Origin: Pseudomonas schmalbachii
GTDB taxonomy: Bacteria; Pseudomonadota; Gammaproteobacteria; Pseudomonadales; Pseudomonadaceae
Direction of reading: 5' to 3'
Assembly (NCBI RefSeq): GCF_017589465.1
Contig: NZ_JAELYA010000007.1
Location: 248,001-312,000, forward strand
Length of the DNA stretch: 64,000 nucleotides
The position numbers and the translations under genes are program-made. The notes under the pieces are model-generated. The model had not been told where the DNA came from. It ran no database searches and was given only the letters and a program-made list of their open reading frames with translations. Below are positions 40,164 through 49,447 of this stretch, piece by piece (within the stretch, counting starts at the first letter, position 1; each line of letters starts with the position of its first letter).

Positions 40164-41681
40164 ATGGATACCTTGAGCTATCTCGGCCAGGGCTTCGGCG
40201 TCGCCCTGAGCCCGTACAACCTGATCACTGCGCTGATCGGCACCCTGATCGGCACCGTCGTCGGCCTGCTGCCCGGCCTCGGCCCGATCAACGGCGTCGC
40301 CCTGCTGATCCCGGTGGCCTTCGCCCTCGGCCTGCCGCCGGAATCGGCGCTGATCCTGCTCGCCGCCGTCTACCTCGGCTGCGAATACGGCGGGCGGATT
40401 TCCTCGATCCTGCTGAACATTCCCGGCGAAGCTTCCACCGTGATGACCACCCTCGACGGCTACCCCATGGCGCGCCAGGGGATGGCCGGCGTGGCACTGT
40501 CGCTGTCGGCGTGGAGTTCGTTCATCGGCGCCTTCATCGCCACCTGCGGCATGGTGCTGTTCGCCCCGCTGCTGGCGAAATGGGCGATCGCCTTCGGCCC
40601 GGCGGAATACTTCGTGCTGATGGTGTTCGCCATCGTCGCCCTCGGCGGCCTGGCCGGGAACAAGCCGCTGAAGACGCTGCTCGCCGCCCTGCTCGGGCTG
40701 TTCCTCTCCAGCGTCGGGATCGACGCCAACAGCGGCGTGTACCGCTTCACCTTCGACAACATCCATGTTTCCGACGGCATCCAGTTCGTCGTGCTGGTGC
40801 TCGGCCTGTTCTCAGTCAGCGAAATCCTCCTGCTGCTGGAGAAGACCCACCACGGCCACAAGGCGGTGGAAGCCAGCGGGCGCATGCTGTTCAACCTCAA
40901 GGAAGCGGCCTCGGTGGCGGTGGTCAACCTGCGCTGCGGCCTGCTCGGCTTCGTCATGGGCGTGCTGCCCGGCGCCGGCGCGACGCTGGCCAGCGCGGTG
41001 GCCTACATGACCGAGAAGAAGTACGCCGGCGAGACGGGCAAGTTCGGCCAGGGCGACATGCGCGGCCTGGCGGCCCCGGAAACGGCCATCGGCGCTTCCG
41101 CCTGCGGCGCGCTGGTGCCGATGCTGACCCTCGGCGTGCCCGGCTCCGGCACCACGGCGGTGATGATCGGCGCGCTGTCGCTGTACAACATCACCCCCGG
41201 TCCGCTGCTGTTCCAGGAGCAGCCGCAGATCGTCTGGGGCCTGATCGCCTCGCTGTTCATCGCCAACATCATGCTGATCGTCCTCAACGTGCCGATGGTC
41301 CGGGTGTTCACCCGCATCCTCTCGGTGCCGAACTGGGCGCTGGTGCCGGCCATCGCGATCATCACCGCCATCGGGGTGTTCGCCGTGCACGCCACTACCT
41401 TCGACCTGTTCCTGATGGTCGCCATCGGCATCCTCGGCTACATCCTGCGCAAGCTGGACTTCCCGCTGTCGCCTCTGCTGCTCGGCTTCATCCTCGGCGG
41501 TCTGATGGAGCAGAACCTGCGCCGCGCGCTGTCGATCTCCAGCGGCGAGCTGTCGATCCTCTGGTCCAGCCCGATCACCCTGGTGACCTGGGCGCTGGTG
41601 GCGCTGATGCTCGGCCTGCCGCTGTACCGCGCCTGGCGCAAGCGCGCCCGCCGCAACATGGGCAATCTGGCCGATGCGTAA
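40164..41681 (+). CDS. tctA: Tripartite tricarboxylate transporter, large membrane subunit
   Basis: A 505-residue permease with about twelve membrane helices. TctA signatures are TVVGLLPGLGPINGVALLIP near the N-terminus and GVLPGAGATLASAVAYM plus MLTLGVPGSGTTAVMIGAL mid-protein. It works with tctB and tctC in ion-driven citrate uptake. The last eight bases overlap the next gene. Confidence 0.96.
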   Translation: MDTLSYLGQGFGVALSPYNLITALIGTLIGTVVGLLPGLGPINGVALLIPVAFALGLPPESALILLAAVYLGCEYGGRISSILLNIPGEASTVMTTLDGYPMARQGMAGVALSLSAWSSFIGAFIATCGMVLFAPLLAKWAIAFGPAEYFVLMVFAIVALGGLAGNKPLKTLLAALLGLFLSSVGIDANSGVYRFTFDNIHVSDGIQFVVLVLGLFSVSEILLLLEKTHHGHKAVEASGRMLFNLKEAASVAVVNLRCGLLGFVMGVLPGAGATLASAVAYMTEKKYAGETGKFGQGDMRGLAAPETAIGASACGALVPMLTLGVPGSGTTAVMIGALSLYNITPGPLLFQEQPQIVWGLIASLFIANIMLIVLNVPMVRVFTRILSVPNWALVPAIAIITAIGVFAVHATTFDLFLMVAIGILGYILRKLDFPLSPLLLGFILGGLMEQNLRRALSISSGELSILWSSPITLVTWALVALMLGLPLYRAWRKRARRNMGNLADA

Positions 41682-42714
41682 GGCCGATTGGCGCCTGTTC
41701 TGGGCTACGCCCCTGATCGGCGCCCTCGGCGGCTGGCTGGCCAGTCTGGTCGGCTGGCCGCTGCCATGGATGATCGGCTCGCTGCTGGCGGTCATGCTCG
41801 CCCGCTGCCTGTTCGACTGGCGCCTGGGAGAAGTCCCGGGCGCGCGTAAATGCGGGCAATGGCTGGTGGGCACCGGCATCGGCCTGCACTTCACCCCCGC
41901 CGTGGTCGAGCAGGTGCTCGCCCACGGTGGCATCGTCCTCGTCGGCGCCCTCGCCACCACGGTTTCCAGCGTGCTGGCGATCATCGTCATGCGCCGCAGC
42001 GGCGAGGACCGCGCCACGGCGTTCTTCGCCAGCATGCCGGGCGGCGCCAGCGAGATGGTCAATATCGGCCAGCGCCACGGCGCCGTGCTCAGCCGGGTCG
42101 CCGCGGCGCAGAGCCTGCGCCTGCTGCTGGTGGTCCTGCTGATTCCGGCGGCCTTCAAGTTCCTCCTCGATACGCCTCCACCGCAAGCGCACACGGCGCA
42201 TGTCGACTGGCACTGGCTGGCCCTGCTGCTGCCGGCCGGCGCCCTGCTCGCGCTGGTCTGGCAGAAGCTGCGCCAACCCAATCCCTGGCTGCTCGGCCCG
42301 CTGCTGGTGAGCGCCATCGCCGCCATCGGCTGGGACCTGCAGATCGGCCTGCCGCAGGGTTCCAGTGCGGTCGGCCAGTGGCTGATTGGTAGTGCGCTGG
42401 GCTGTCATTTCAATCGCGCGTTCTTCCGCAACGCGCCGGCCTTCGTCGGCCGCAGCCTGGTCTGCACCCTGTGGATGATGCTGGCGGCGGCGCTGGTCGC
42501 CGAACTGCTCGGCTGGCTCGGCACGCTGGATCACCAGTCGCTGCTGCTGGGGATGATGCCGGGCGGTATTGCCGAGCTGAGTCTTACCGCCGAGGCATTG
42601 CAGCTTTCGGTGCCGCTGGTGACGGCGTTGCAGGTGTTGCGGCTGCTGCTGGTGCTGTTTCTGGCCGAGCCGTGCTTCCGGCTCTGGCAGCGGCGGGCGG
42701 AAGCGCTCGATTGA
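41674..42714 (+). CDS. AbrB-family membrane protein
   Basis: A 346-residue protein with two copies of the membrane AbrB duplication domain (GGWLASLVGWPLPWMIGSLL and GQWLIGSALGCHFN-type segments) and about ten hydrophobic helices. It overlaps tctA by eight bases, so it belongs to the operon. AbrB homologues are suspected regulators or transporters of ammonia or organic compounds; a role in tricarboxylate transport is inferred only from position. Confidence 0.85.
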   Translation: MRKADWRLFWATPLIGALGGWLASLVGWPLPWMIGSLLAVMLARCLFDWRLGEVPGARKCGQWLVGTGIGLHFTPAVVEQVLAHGGIVLVGALATTVSSVLAIIVMRRSGEDRATAFFASMPGGASEMVNIGQRHGAVLSRVAAAQSLRLLLVVLLIPAAFKFLLDTPPPQAHTAHVDWHWLALLLPAGALLALVWQKLRQPNPWLLGPLLVSAIAAIGWDLQIGLPQGSSAVGQWLIGSALGCHFNRAFFRNAPAFVGRSLVCTLWMMLAAALVAELLGWLGTLDHQSLLLGMMPGGIAELSLTAEALQLSVPLVTALQVLRLLLVLFLAEPCFRLWQRRAEALD

Positions 42715-42751
42715 TCAACCACGCTCGCCAGGAGATTGCCTGGCGATTTCA

Positions 42752-42777
42752 GACCCGCCTTGTGCGGGTCTTTTTTT
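42752..42777 (+). terminator. Terminator of the opdH-tctCBA operon
   Basis: Stem GACCCGC / GCGGGTC with a short loop is followed by a run of seven Ts, 37 bases after the last stop. Confidence 0.92.
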
Positions 42778-42781
42778 GAGC

Positions 42782-42974
42782 GATGGGTATCGCTTCGCTC
42801 AACGCCATCCTACGGGTGCAGTGCGCTTCCATGGAAAGCCCGGAGTTGCCAAGTCCCTCACCCCCGCCCTCTCCCGGAGGGAGAGGGGGCACATCGGCGT
42901 CGGAATGGACACCGTGCAAACCGGCAATGCCGAACGGTTCCCTCGCCCTCCGGGAGAGGGTTAGGGTGAGGGGA
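42782..42974. repeat. Interspersed repeats between the tct operon and ung
   Basis: A half-element GATGGGTATCGCTTCGCTCAA...CATCCTAC (42782-42813) is followed by a second type, a 120-bp inverted unit (42854-42973) that starts CCCTCACCCCCGCCCTCTCC and ends with its complement GGGAGAGGGTTAGGGTGAGG. The second type is the same kind found inside the carboxylase gene at 59354-59472. Confidence 0.85.
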
Positions 42975-43006
42975 AGCACCACGCCGACGCCAAGACAGGC
43001 ATCCGA

Positions 43007-43702
43007 TCAAACCGGCGGCAAGGACCAATCGATCGGCTGCTCGCCGTGCTGTTCGAGGAATTTGTTGGTCCGGCTGAAATGCCCGTTGCCGAGGAAGCCG
43101 CGATAAGCCGACAGCGGCGACGGATGCGCCGACTTGAGGATCAGGTGCTTTTGCGGGTCGATCAGCTTCTGCTTGCTCTGCGCGTGGGAGCCCCAGAGCA
43201 GGAACACCAAGCCGTCGCGGCGCTGGCTGACCACTTCGATCACCTTGTCGGTGAACTGCTGCCAGCCGGCGTTGGCATGGGAACCTGCCCGCGAGTGCTC
43301 CACGGTCAGCGAGGTGTTGAGCAGCAGCACGCCCTGGTCGGCCCAGTGCTGCAGATAGCCGTGGGAGGGAATGTCGATGTTCAGGTCGCGCTGCAGCTCT
43401 TTATAGATATTCTGCAGCGACGGCGGCACCGGCACGCCCGGTTGCACCGAGAAGCACAGGCCGTGGGCCTGGCCCGGGCCGTGGTAGGGGTCCTGGCCGA
43501 TGATGACGACCTTGACCTTGTCCAGCGGCGTGGAATTGAGCGCGTTGAAGATCAGCGGTCCGGGCGGGTAAATCACCTTGCCGGAAGCCTTCTCCGTGCG
43601 GAGGAATTCGCCAAGTTCCTTCATGTAGGACTTGTCAAACTCGTCGCGCAGTGCTTCCTTCCAACTCGGTTCCAGTTTGATACGATCGTCGCTCGGGTTC
43701 AT
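43007..43702 (-). CDS. ung: Uracil-DNA glycosylase
   Basis: A 231-residue family 1 UDG. The water-activating motif is [13 protein letters not shown] (Asp71), the uracil-specific Asn is in [11 protein letters not shown], and the minor-groove loop is [14 protein letters not shown] 43702 follows AAGGTG and gives the family N-terminus; the open frame upstream is not coding. It excises uracil in base-excision repair. Confidence 0.97.
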   Translation of the reverse strand: MNPSDDRIKLEPSWKEALRDEFDKSYMKELGEFLRTEKASGKVIYPPGPLIFNALNSTPLDKVKVVIIGQDPYHGPGQAHGLCFSVQPGVPVPPSLQNIYKELQRDLNIDIPSHGYLQHWADQGVLLLNTSLTVEHSRAGSHANAGWQQFTDKVIEVVSQRRDGLVFLLWGSHAQSKQKLIDPQKHLILKSAHPSPLSAYRGFLGNGHFSRTNKFLEQHGEQPIDWSLPPV

Positions 43703-43782
43703 GGCGCACCTTACGGAATATGGCCGCCGCACCCTAAGAAAGCCCGCCCCCCTTGTCAATCCAGCGTACCGTGAAGAGCCGA

Positions 43783-44700
43783 ATGGAAGCGCCCAACACG
43801 TCACTCGCCCCTGAAGCCCTGCGGTTCGCTCTGTACAACCGCTTCCTCAAGGGCGAAGCGAAAGTCCCGCAGATGCCGGAGTCCCTGCTGCGCGTGCGTC
43901 GCCTGCTGAACGACCCGCATGCCTCGCTGGAACGCCTGGCCCGCACCATCAACAGCGATCCGCCGCTGACCGCCTGGCTCATGCAATATGCCGAAAGCCC
44001 GCTGCTGCTGGGATTCCGCCCGTGCACGTCGCTGCGCGACATCCTCAGCCGCCTGGGCACGCGCAGGCTGCACAACCTGGTGCTGTGCTTCGGCATGCGC
44101 AACCTGTTCATCGGCAAGGAACCTGCACTGCAGCGCGTCTTCCGCGCCCGCTGGAAGGCTGCGCTGGAACGCGCCGCCTACGCCGCCGCGCTGGCCGAGG
44201 CGAGCGGGCTGGCGGAAGTCGATGACGCCCTGCTCGCCGGCCTGCTGCAGGATGTCGGCAGCCTGCCGCTGCTCGCCGAACTGGAGAGATGGCCGCAGAA
44301 GCCCCGTGGGGAAGCCGCCCTGCATGAACTCTGCGAGCACCTTTCCGGCGATGTCGGCGTGGTGGTGATGACCGTCTGGAAGCTGCCCACGGTGATGATT
44401 GAATGCGCGCGTCATCGACGGAACTGGCCGCGCGAGCATATCGGCAAGGCTGACCTGGCCGATCTGGTGCAGGTCGCCAGCCATCTCGCCGCGCCGGTGG
44501 ACGAACAGCCGCTGGCCACCCTCCCCGCCTTCCAGCGCCTGCGCGAAACCTGCCCGGGCCTGCCGCGCGATCCATCCCAGCTCGTCGAAACGCTGGTCGA
44601 TGGACTGGCGCGCTGGCGACTGCTGCTCGGCAGCAGAATGTCTGTCAGCCCTGGTGCAGCGCCCGGTAATGGGTCGGCGCCATTCCTACCACGCGCTTGA
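43783..44700 (+). CDS. HDOD-domain protein
   Basis: A 305-residue protein with an HDOD domain (about 20-215), a catalytically inactive HD-like fold used in signalling. It includes [20 protein letters not shown] and [18 protein letters not shown]. The start is ATG 43783; an in-frame GTG four codons earlier is possible. The last 56 bases overlap the 3' end of the convergent AraC-type gene. Partner and signal unknown. Confidence 0.85.
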   Translation: MEAPNTSLAPEALRFALYNRFLKGEAKVPQMPESLLRVRRLLNDPHASLERLARTINSDPPLTAWLMQYAESPLLLGFRPCTSLRDILSRLGTRRLHNLVLCFGMRNLFIGKEPALQRVFRARWKAALERAAYAAALAEASGLAEVDDALLAGLLQDVGSLPLLAELERWPQKPRGEAALHELCEHLSGDVGVVVMTVWKLPTVMIECARHRRNWPREHIGKADLADLVQVASHLAAPVDEQPLATLPAFQRLRETCPGLPRDPSQLVETLVDGLARWRLLLGSRMSVSPGAAPGNGSAPFLPRA

Positions 44701-45526
44701 ACAGCCGCGAGAAGTAGTACGGATCGGCATAGCCGAGTTGCTCGGCGACCTGGCGCACTTCCAGGTTGCCCTCGTCGAGCAGTCGGCAGGCGTGGGCCAT
44801 CTTCAGCCGGATGAAGTCCTGGATCGGCGCCTGGCCGGTGAGCGCGCGGTAGGTCTTGGCGAAGTGGAAGCGCGACAGCTTGAAGCGCGCCGCCAGGTCG
44901 TCGAGGTTGAGGGCATCGTGCAGGTGGTCGCGCATCATCGCCTGCACCGCTTCTATATCCAGCACCCGCCCGGACTTCAGGCTGGCCCGCACCGGACGTA
45001 GCGCCAGCGAGGTCAGCAGGCTCTGCAGCAGGTGTGCGGCGTGGATGAAGTGCGGCAGGCTGAGGCCCTGGCGGCGCAGCGCCAGCAGCGCATCGAACTC
45101 GCTGAGCAGGCGTGGCTGTACGCCGATGCGCAGGCGCGGCGCCTTGCCCAGCGGGCGCAGGTATTCCTCGATCAGCGTGCCGTCCAGATGTATCCAGAAG
45201 ATCGACCAGGGACGCCGCTCATCGGCGCCATAGACATGCGGCTGGCCTTTCGGCAGCAGCAGAAGATCGCCTCCCGCCACCTCTAATCGTCCATCCGGCG
45301 TTTCCAGCCAGCCCTGTCCGGAGCGGCAGTAGATCATCAGGTAGTCGTCCGGCGCCTGCCGCTCCATGCGGTGCCCGCTGGCGCTCGGGTAGTACCCCAG
45401 CGCCAGCGGATAGCAGCCCTGCCCCAGCGGGTGCCGCGCCAGGGCACGGCGCAGGCGCGGTGGAGTGATGAAGCGCACGCCGTCCTGCGGCAGCGGCCAG
45501 GTGGATGTGAGGGGGCTGCGGGCCAT
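44645..45526 (-). CDS. AraC-family transcriptional regulator of the valine/isobutyrate cluster
   Basis: A 293-residue AraC/XylS regulator. The N-terminal cupin-type sensor domain is about 10-170 (GGDLLLLPKGQPHVYGADE). The C-terminal pair of helix-turn-helix motifs is about 190-290, including LNLDDLAARFKLSRFHFAKT and [23 protein letters not shown] 45526 follows GGAGA by nine bases; a more upstream ATG (45598) would run through the operator repeats. It is divergent from the catabolic genes it probably activates. Confidence 0.9.
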   Translation of the reverse strand: MARSPLTSTWPLPQDGVRFITPPRLRRALARHPLGQGCYPLALGYYPSASGHRMERQAPDDYLMIYCRSGQGWLETPDGRLEVAGGDLLLLPKGQPHVYGADERRPWSIFWIHLDGTLIEEYLRPLGKAPRLRIGVQPRLLSEFDALLALRRQGLSLPHFIHAAHLLQSLLTSLALRPVRASLKSGRVLDIEAVQAMMRDHLHDALNLDDLAARFKLSRFHFAKTYRALTGQAPIQDFIRLKMAHACRLLDEGNLEVRQVAEQLGYADPYYFSRLFKRVVGMAPTHYRALHQG

Positions 45527-45557
45527 GGCAGGCGAGTCTCCGGAAACCTTTGCAACA

Positions 45558-45595
45558 GCAAGATCGTCCATCCATGACGCAAGATCGTCAATCCA
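45558..45595 (+). promoter_or_regulatory. Two 17-bp direct repeats: putative AraC-type operator
   Basis: GCAAGATCGTCCATCCA (45558-45574) and GCAAGATCGTCAATCCA (45579-45595) differ at one base and have a 21-base period, the layout of AraC-family tandem half-sites. The second overlaps the expected -35 position of the promoter with -10 TATAAA at 45615-45620, as in class II activation. Confidence 0.75.
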
Positions 45596-45620
45596 CATCG
45601 CTCTCCGGGCCGGCTATAAA
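45592..45620 (+). promoter_or_regulatory. Putative promoter of the valine catabolic operon
   Basis: TATAAA (45615-45620) is a good -10. Seventeen bases upstream the -35 (TCCACA, 45592-45597) is poor, as expected for an activator-dependent promoter. Confidence 0.55.
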
Positions 45621-45690
45621 CAACAACAAAGCGCCTGCAGGCGTATTCCCGCGAATGACAATACCCGGCTAACCGGGAAGGAAGGCTGCC

Positions 45691-47184
45691 ATGGCCAGGA
45701 CCATTCCCCTGCTGATCGACGGCGAGTGGCGTCAGAGTCGCTCCCGCGAGCTGATCGAAGCCACCGACCCGGCGACCCAGGAAGTGCTGGCCCTGGCGCC
45801 CAAGGCCACCACCGAGGAAATCGAGGCCGCCGTGGCCAGCGCCCGCCAGGCCTTCCTCGAATGGCGCGAAGTGCCGGTTCCCGAGCGCGCGCGGCTGATG
45901 CTGCGCTTCCAGCAGTTGCTCAAGGAAAACCACGACGACCTGGCCGAACTGCTTGCCAGCGAGACCGGCAAGAATTTCGCTGACGCCAAGGGCGATATCT
46001 GGCGCGGCATCGAGGTGGTCGAGCACGCCGCCAACGTCGCCAGCCTGATGATGGGCGAGACGGTGGAAAACGTCGCCCGCGACATCGACACCGCCAGCTG
46101 GGTCCAGCCGCTCGGCGTGTGCGCCGGGATCACCCCGTTCAACTTCCCGGCGATGATCCCGCTGTGGATGTTCCCGATGGCCATCGCCTGCGGCAACACC
46201 TTCGTCCTCAAGCCCTCCGAGCAGGACCCGCTGACGCCCAACTGGCTGGCCGAGCTGTTCATCGAGGCCGGTGCGCCGAAGGGCGTGCTGCAGGTGATCC
46301 ACGGCGGCCGCGAACAGGTCGACGCCCTGCTCACCCACCCGGACATCCGCGCCATCTCCTTCGTCGGCTCGGTCGCGGTCGGCCAGCACGTCTACCGCAC
46401 CGGCACCGCGCACCTGAAGCGCGTGCAGGCCTTCGCCGGGGCGAAGAACCATATGGTGATCCTCCCCGACGCGCACAAGGACCAGGTGATCAGCAACCTG
46501 ATAGGCTCCAGTTGCGGCGCCGCCGGCCAGCGCTGCATGGCGATCAGCACGGCGGTGTTCGTCGGCGAGTCGCGCGAGTGGATTCCGGACCTGGCCGAAC
46601 GCATGGCCGAACTCAGGCCCGGCCACTGGAAGGACCAGGGCGCTTCCTACGGCCCGCTGATCAGCCCGCAGGCAAAGCAGCGCGTGCTGCGCCTGATCGC
46701 CGAAGGCAAGGCGGAAGGCGCCGAATGCCTGCTCGACGGTTCGCAGTGCCGGGTGGAAGGCTTCCCGGACGGCAACTGGCTCGGCCCGACACTGTTCCGC
46801 GGGGTGACGCCAAAGATGACCATCTACCGCGAGGAAATCTTCGGCCCGGTGCTGATCTGCCTGGAAGTCGACACCCTCGACGAGGCCATCGCCCTGGTCA
46901 ACGCCAACCCGTACGGCAACGGCACCAGCCTGTTCACCCGCTCCGGCGGCGCCGCGCGGCACTACCAGCACGCGGTGGAAGTCGGCCAGGTGGGCATCAA
47001 CGTGCCGATCCCGGTGCCGCTGCCGTTCTTCTCCTTCACTGGCTGGAAAGGCTCCTTCTATGGCGACCTGCACGCCTACGGCAAGCAGGCGGTGCGCTTC
47101 TACAGCGAGACCAAGACGGTGACCACCCGCTGGTTCGACGATTCGCCGGTCAGCGGGCCGAACATGACCATCCATTTGAAATAA
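45691..47184 (+). CDS. CoA-acylating methylmalonate-semialdehyde dehydrogenase
   Basis: A 497-residue aldehyde dehydrogenase of the MmsA type, converting methylmalonate semialdehyde to propionyl-CoA with NAD and CoA. The catalytic Cys282 lies in [11 protein letters not shown], the cofactor loop in [11 protein letters not shown], and the CoA-acylating subgroup has no general-base Glu at the usual site. It is first in the operon and is a paralogue of the mmsAB-type enzyme that Pseudomonas usually also has elsewhere. Confidence 0.93.
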   Translation: MARTIPLLIDGEWRQSRSRELIEATDPATQEVLALAPKATTEEIEAAVASARQAFLEWREVPVPERARLMLRFQQLLKENHDDLAELLASETGKNFADAKGDIWRGIEVVEHAANVASLMMGETVENVARDIDTASWVQPLGVCAGITPFNFPAMIPLWMFPMAIACGNTFVLKPSEQDPLTPNWLAELFIEAGAPKGVLQVIHGGREQVDALLTHPDIRAISFVGSVAVGQHVYRTGTAHLKRVQAFAGAKNHMVILPDAHKDQVISNLIGSSCGAAGQRCMAISTAVFVGESREWIPDLAERMAELRPGHWKDQGASYGPLISPQAKQRVLRLIAEGKAEGAECLLDGSQCRVEGFPDGNWLGPTLFRGVTPKMTIYREEIFGPVLICLEVDTLDEAIALVNANPYGNGTSLFTRSGGAARHYQHAVEVGQVGINVPIPVPLPFFSFTGWKGSFYGDLHAYGKQAVRFYSETKTVTTRWFDDSPVSGPNMTIHLK

Positions 47185-47226
47185 GCCGGCGAGTGCATCG
47201 CCTATGAACAAGAAAGAGGAAGCTGC

Positions 47227-48390
47227 ATGAATTTCGACCTTACCGAGGAACAACGCCTGCTGGTGGACAGCGCCCGCGCCTTCGCCGCCCACGAGCTGGC
47301 GCCGCACGCCGCGGACTGGGACCGCCAGCATCACTTCCCGGTGGACGTGATCCGCCGCGCCGCCGAGCAGGGCTACCTCGGCCTGTACATCGGCGAGGAC
47401 GACGGCGGGCTGGGCCTGTCGCGGCTGTCCTCGTCGCTGATCTTCGAACAGTTGGCCGCCGGCTGCGTCGCCACCACCGCCTACATCACCATCCACAACA
47501 TGGCCAGCTGGATGCTCGCCACGTTCGGCGATGCGGCGCTGAAGGAGCAATGGCTGCCCGGCCTGATCGGCGGCGAACTGCTCGCCTCCTACTGCCTGAC
47601 CGAACCGGATGCCGGCTCCGACGCCGCGCGCCTGCGCACCCGCGCCCGCCGTGAGGGCGACGAATACGTGCTGGATGGCGCCAAGACCTTCATCTCCGGC
47701 GCCGGCAGCACCGACGTGCTGATCGTCATGGCGCGCACCGGCGAGGACGGCCCCAAGGGCATCTCCTGCTTCCTGGTGCCGGCGATGGCCGAGGGCATCC
47801 GCTACGGCCGCAACGAGGACAAGATGGGCTGGAAGGCCCAACCGACCCGCACCATCACCTTCGAGGGCGTGCGCATCCCGGCGGGCAACCGCATCGGCCC
47901 GGAAGGCCAGGGCTTCATCTATGCCATGAAGGGGCTGGACGGCGGCCGCCTGAACATCGCCAGCTGCTCCCTCGGCGCCGCCCAGGCCGCGCTGGAGCAG
48001 TCGCTGCGCTATGTCGAGGAACGCAAGCAGTTCGGCAAGGCACTGGCCGAGTTCCAGGCACTGCAGTTCAAGCTCGCCGACATGCTCACCGACCTCACCG
48101 CCAGCCGGCAGATGGTCCGCCTGGCCGCGCACAAGCTGGACCACAAGGACGGCGAGGCGACGCTGTACTGCGCGATGGCCAAGCGCTTCGCCACCGACCG
48201 CTGCTTCGCCCTGTGCAACGAGGCGCTGCAACTGCACGGCGGCTACGGCTACCTGAACGACTACCCGCTGGAGCGCTGGGTGCGCGACAGCCGCGTGCAC
48301 CAGATACTCGAAGGCACCAACGAGATCATGCGCGTGATCGTCGCCCGCCGCCTGCTGGACCAGGGTGGGATGCTGGATCGGTTGTTGTAA
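47227..48390 (+). CDS. Acyl-CoA dehydrogenase, probably isobutyryl-CoA dehydrogenase
   Basis: A 387-residue FAD enzyme with motifs LASYCLTEPDAGSDAA (FAD/substrate) and the catalytic base Glu362 in QILEGTNEIMR. The context of a complete valine pathway implies isobutyryl-CoA to methacrylyl-CoA. It is 42 bases after the dehydrogenase gene, and a palindromic repeat follows its stop. Confidence 0.92.
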   Translation: MNFDLTEEQRLLVDSARAFAAHELAPHAADWDRQHHFPVDVIRRAAEQGYLGLYIGEDDGGLGLSRLSSSLIFEQLAAGCVATTAYITIHNMASWMLATFGDAALKEQWLPGLIGGELLASYCLTEPDAGSDAARLRTRARREGDEYVLDGAKTFISGAGSTDVLIVMARTGEDGPKGISCFLVPAMAEGIRYGRNEDKMGWKAQPTRTITFEGVRIPAGNRIGPEGQGFIYAMKGLDGGRLNIASCSLGAAQAALEQSLRYVEERKQFGKALAEFQALQFKLADMLTDLTASRQMVRLAAHKLDHKDGEATLYCAMAKRFATDRCFALCNEALQLHGGYGYLNDYPLERWVRDSRVHQILEGTNEIMRVIVARRLLDQGGMLDRLL

Positions 48391-48408
48391 CGCCCTGCGG
48401 GCTTTTCC

Positions 48409-48476
48409 GTAGGTTGGGCTGAGCCTGCGAAGCCCAACACCGATGTTGGGCTTCACTGCGTTCAGCACCAACCTAC
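48409..48476. repeat. Interspersed palindromic repeat (GTAGGTTGG type)
   Basis: A 68-bp imperfect palindrome, GTAGGTTGGGCTGAGC to TTCAGCACCAACCTAC, with internal AAGCCCAAC / GTTGGGCTT, 18 bases after the acyl-CoA dehydrogenase stop. Confidence 0.9.
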
Positions 48477-48612
48477 GAGTCACTGGAAAAACCGCCCGCC
48501 GCGTGCTGGCGAATCTGGACAGATCGGACATAGACCGGCAGCCACCCGCTGCCTACAGTCGCAAACACTACCCTGCCCGCGCCCGGCGCGGCCACGAGAC
48601 CAGGAGAATGTC

Positions 48613-49431
48613 ATGAGCAATGCCGTCGAACCCTACAAGCCCGGCGTCTTCGACCTCACCCACAAGCTGACCGTGGAAAAGCACGGCCACACCGCGCTGA
48701 TCACCATCAACCATCCGCCGGCCAACACCTGGGACCGCGAATCGCTGATCGGCCTGCGCCAGGTCGTCGAGCATCTCAACCGCGACGATGACATCTACGC
48801 CCTGGTGGTCACCGGCCAGGGCCCGAAATTCTTCTCCGCCGGCGCCGACCTGAACATGTTCGCCGACGGCGACAAGGCCCGCGCCCGCGAGATGGCGCGC
48901 CGCTTCGGCGAGGCCTTCGAAACCCTGCGCGACTTCCGTGGCGTGTCCATCGCCGCGATCAACGGCTACGCCATGGGCGGTGGGCTGGAATGCGCGCTGG
49001 CCTGCGACATCCGCATCGCCGAGCGCCAGGCGCAGATGGCCCTGCCGGAAGCCGCGGTCGGCCTGCTGCCTTGCGCCGGCGGCACCCAGGCGCTGTCCTG
49101 GCTGGTCGGCGAAGGCTGGGCCAAGCGCATGATCCTCTGCGGCGAGCGCATCGACGCCGAGACCGCGCTGCGCATCGGCCTGGTCGAGCAGGTGGTGGAC
49201 AGCGGCGAAGCGCGCGGCACCGCCCTGCTGCTGGCGGCCAAGGTGGCGCGGCAGAGCCCGGTGTCGGTGCGCACCATCAAACCGCTGATCCAGGGCGCCC
49301 GCGAGCGCGGCCCGAACAGCTGGCTGCCGGAGGAGCGCGAGCGCTTCGTCGATCTGTTCGACGCCGAGGACACCCGCGAGGGCGTCAACGCCTTCCTGGA
49401 AAAACGCGAACCGCAATGGCGCAACAAGTAA
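48613..49431 (+). CDS. Enoyl-CoA hydratase
   Basis: A 272-residue crotonase-fold enzyme with oxyanion-hole motifs GPKFFSAGADLNMF and NGYAMGGGLECALACD and the glutamate-containing MALPEAAVGLLP. In this cluster it most likely hydrates methacrylyl-CoA to 3-hydroxyisobutyryl-CoA. It is 16 bases upstream of the hydrolase gene and separated from the acyl-CoA dehydrogenase by 222 bases that include a repeat. Confidence 0.92.
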   Translation: MSNAVEPYKPGVFDLTHKLTVEKHGHTALITINHPPANTWDRESLIGLRQVVEHLNRDDDIYALVVTGQGPKFFSAGADLNMFADGDKARAREMARRFGEAFETLRDFRGVSIAAINGYAMGGGLECALACDIRIAERQAQMALPEAAVGLLPCAGGTQALSWLVGEGWAKRMILCGERIDAETALRIGLVEQVVDSGEARGTALLLAAKVARQSPVSVRTIKPLIQGARERGPNSWLPEERERFVDLFDAEDTREGVNAFLEKREPQWRNK

Positions 49432-49447
49432 CGACGAGGCTGACAGC

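Noticed and set aside
45337..48531. A 1064-codon open frame on the minus strand
   Set aside because: It is antisense to clear aldehyde and acyl-CoA dehydrogenase genes. Such frames arise in high-GC Pseudomonas DNA, and its translation has no recognisable domain apart from scraps of the AraC gene region.
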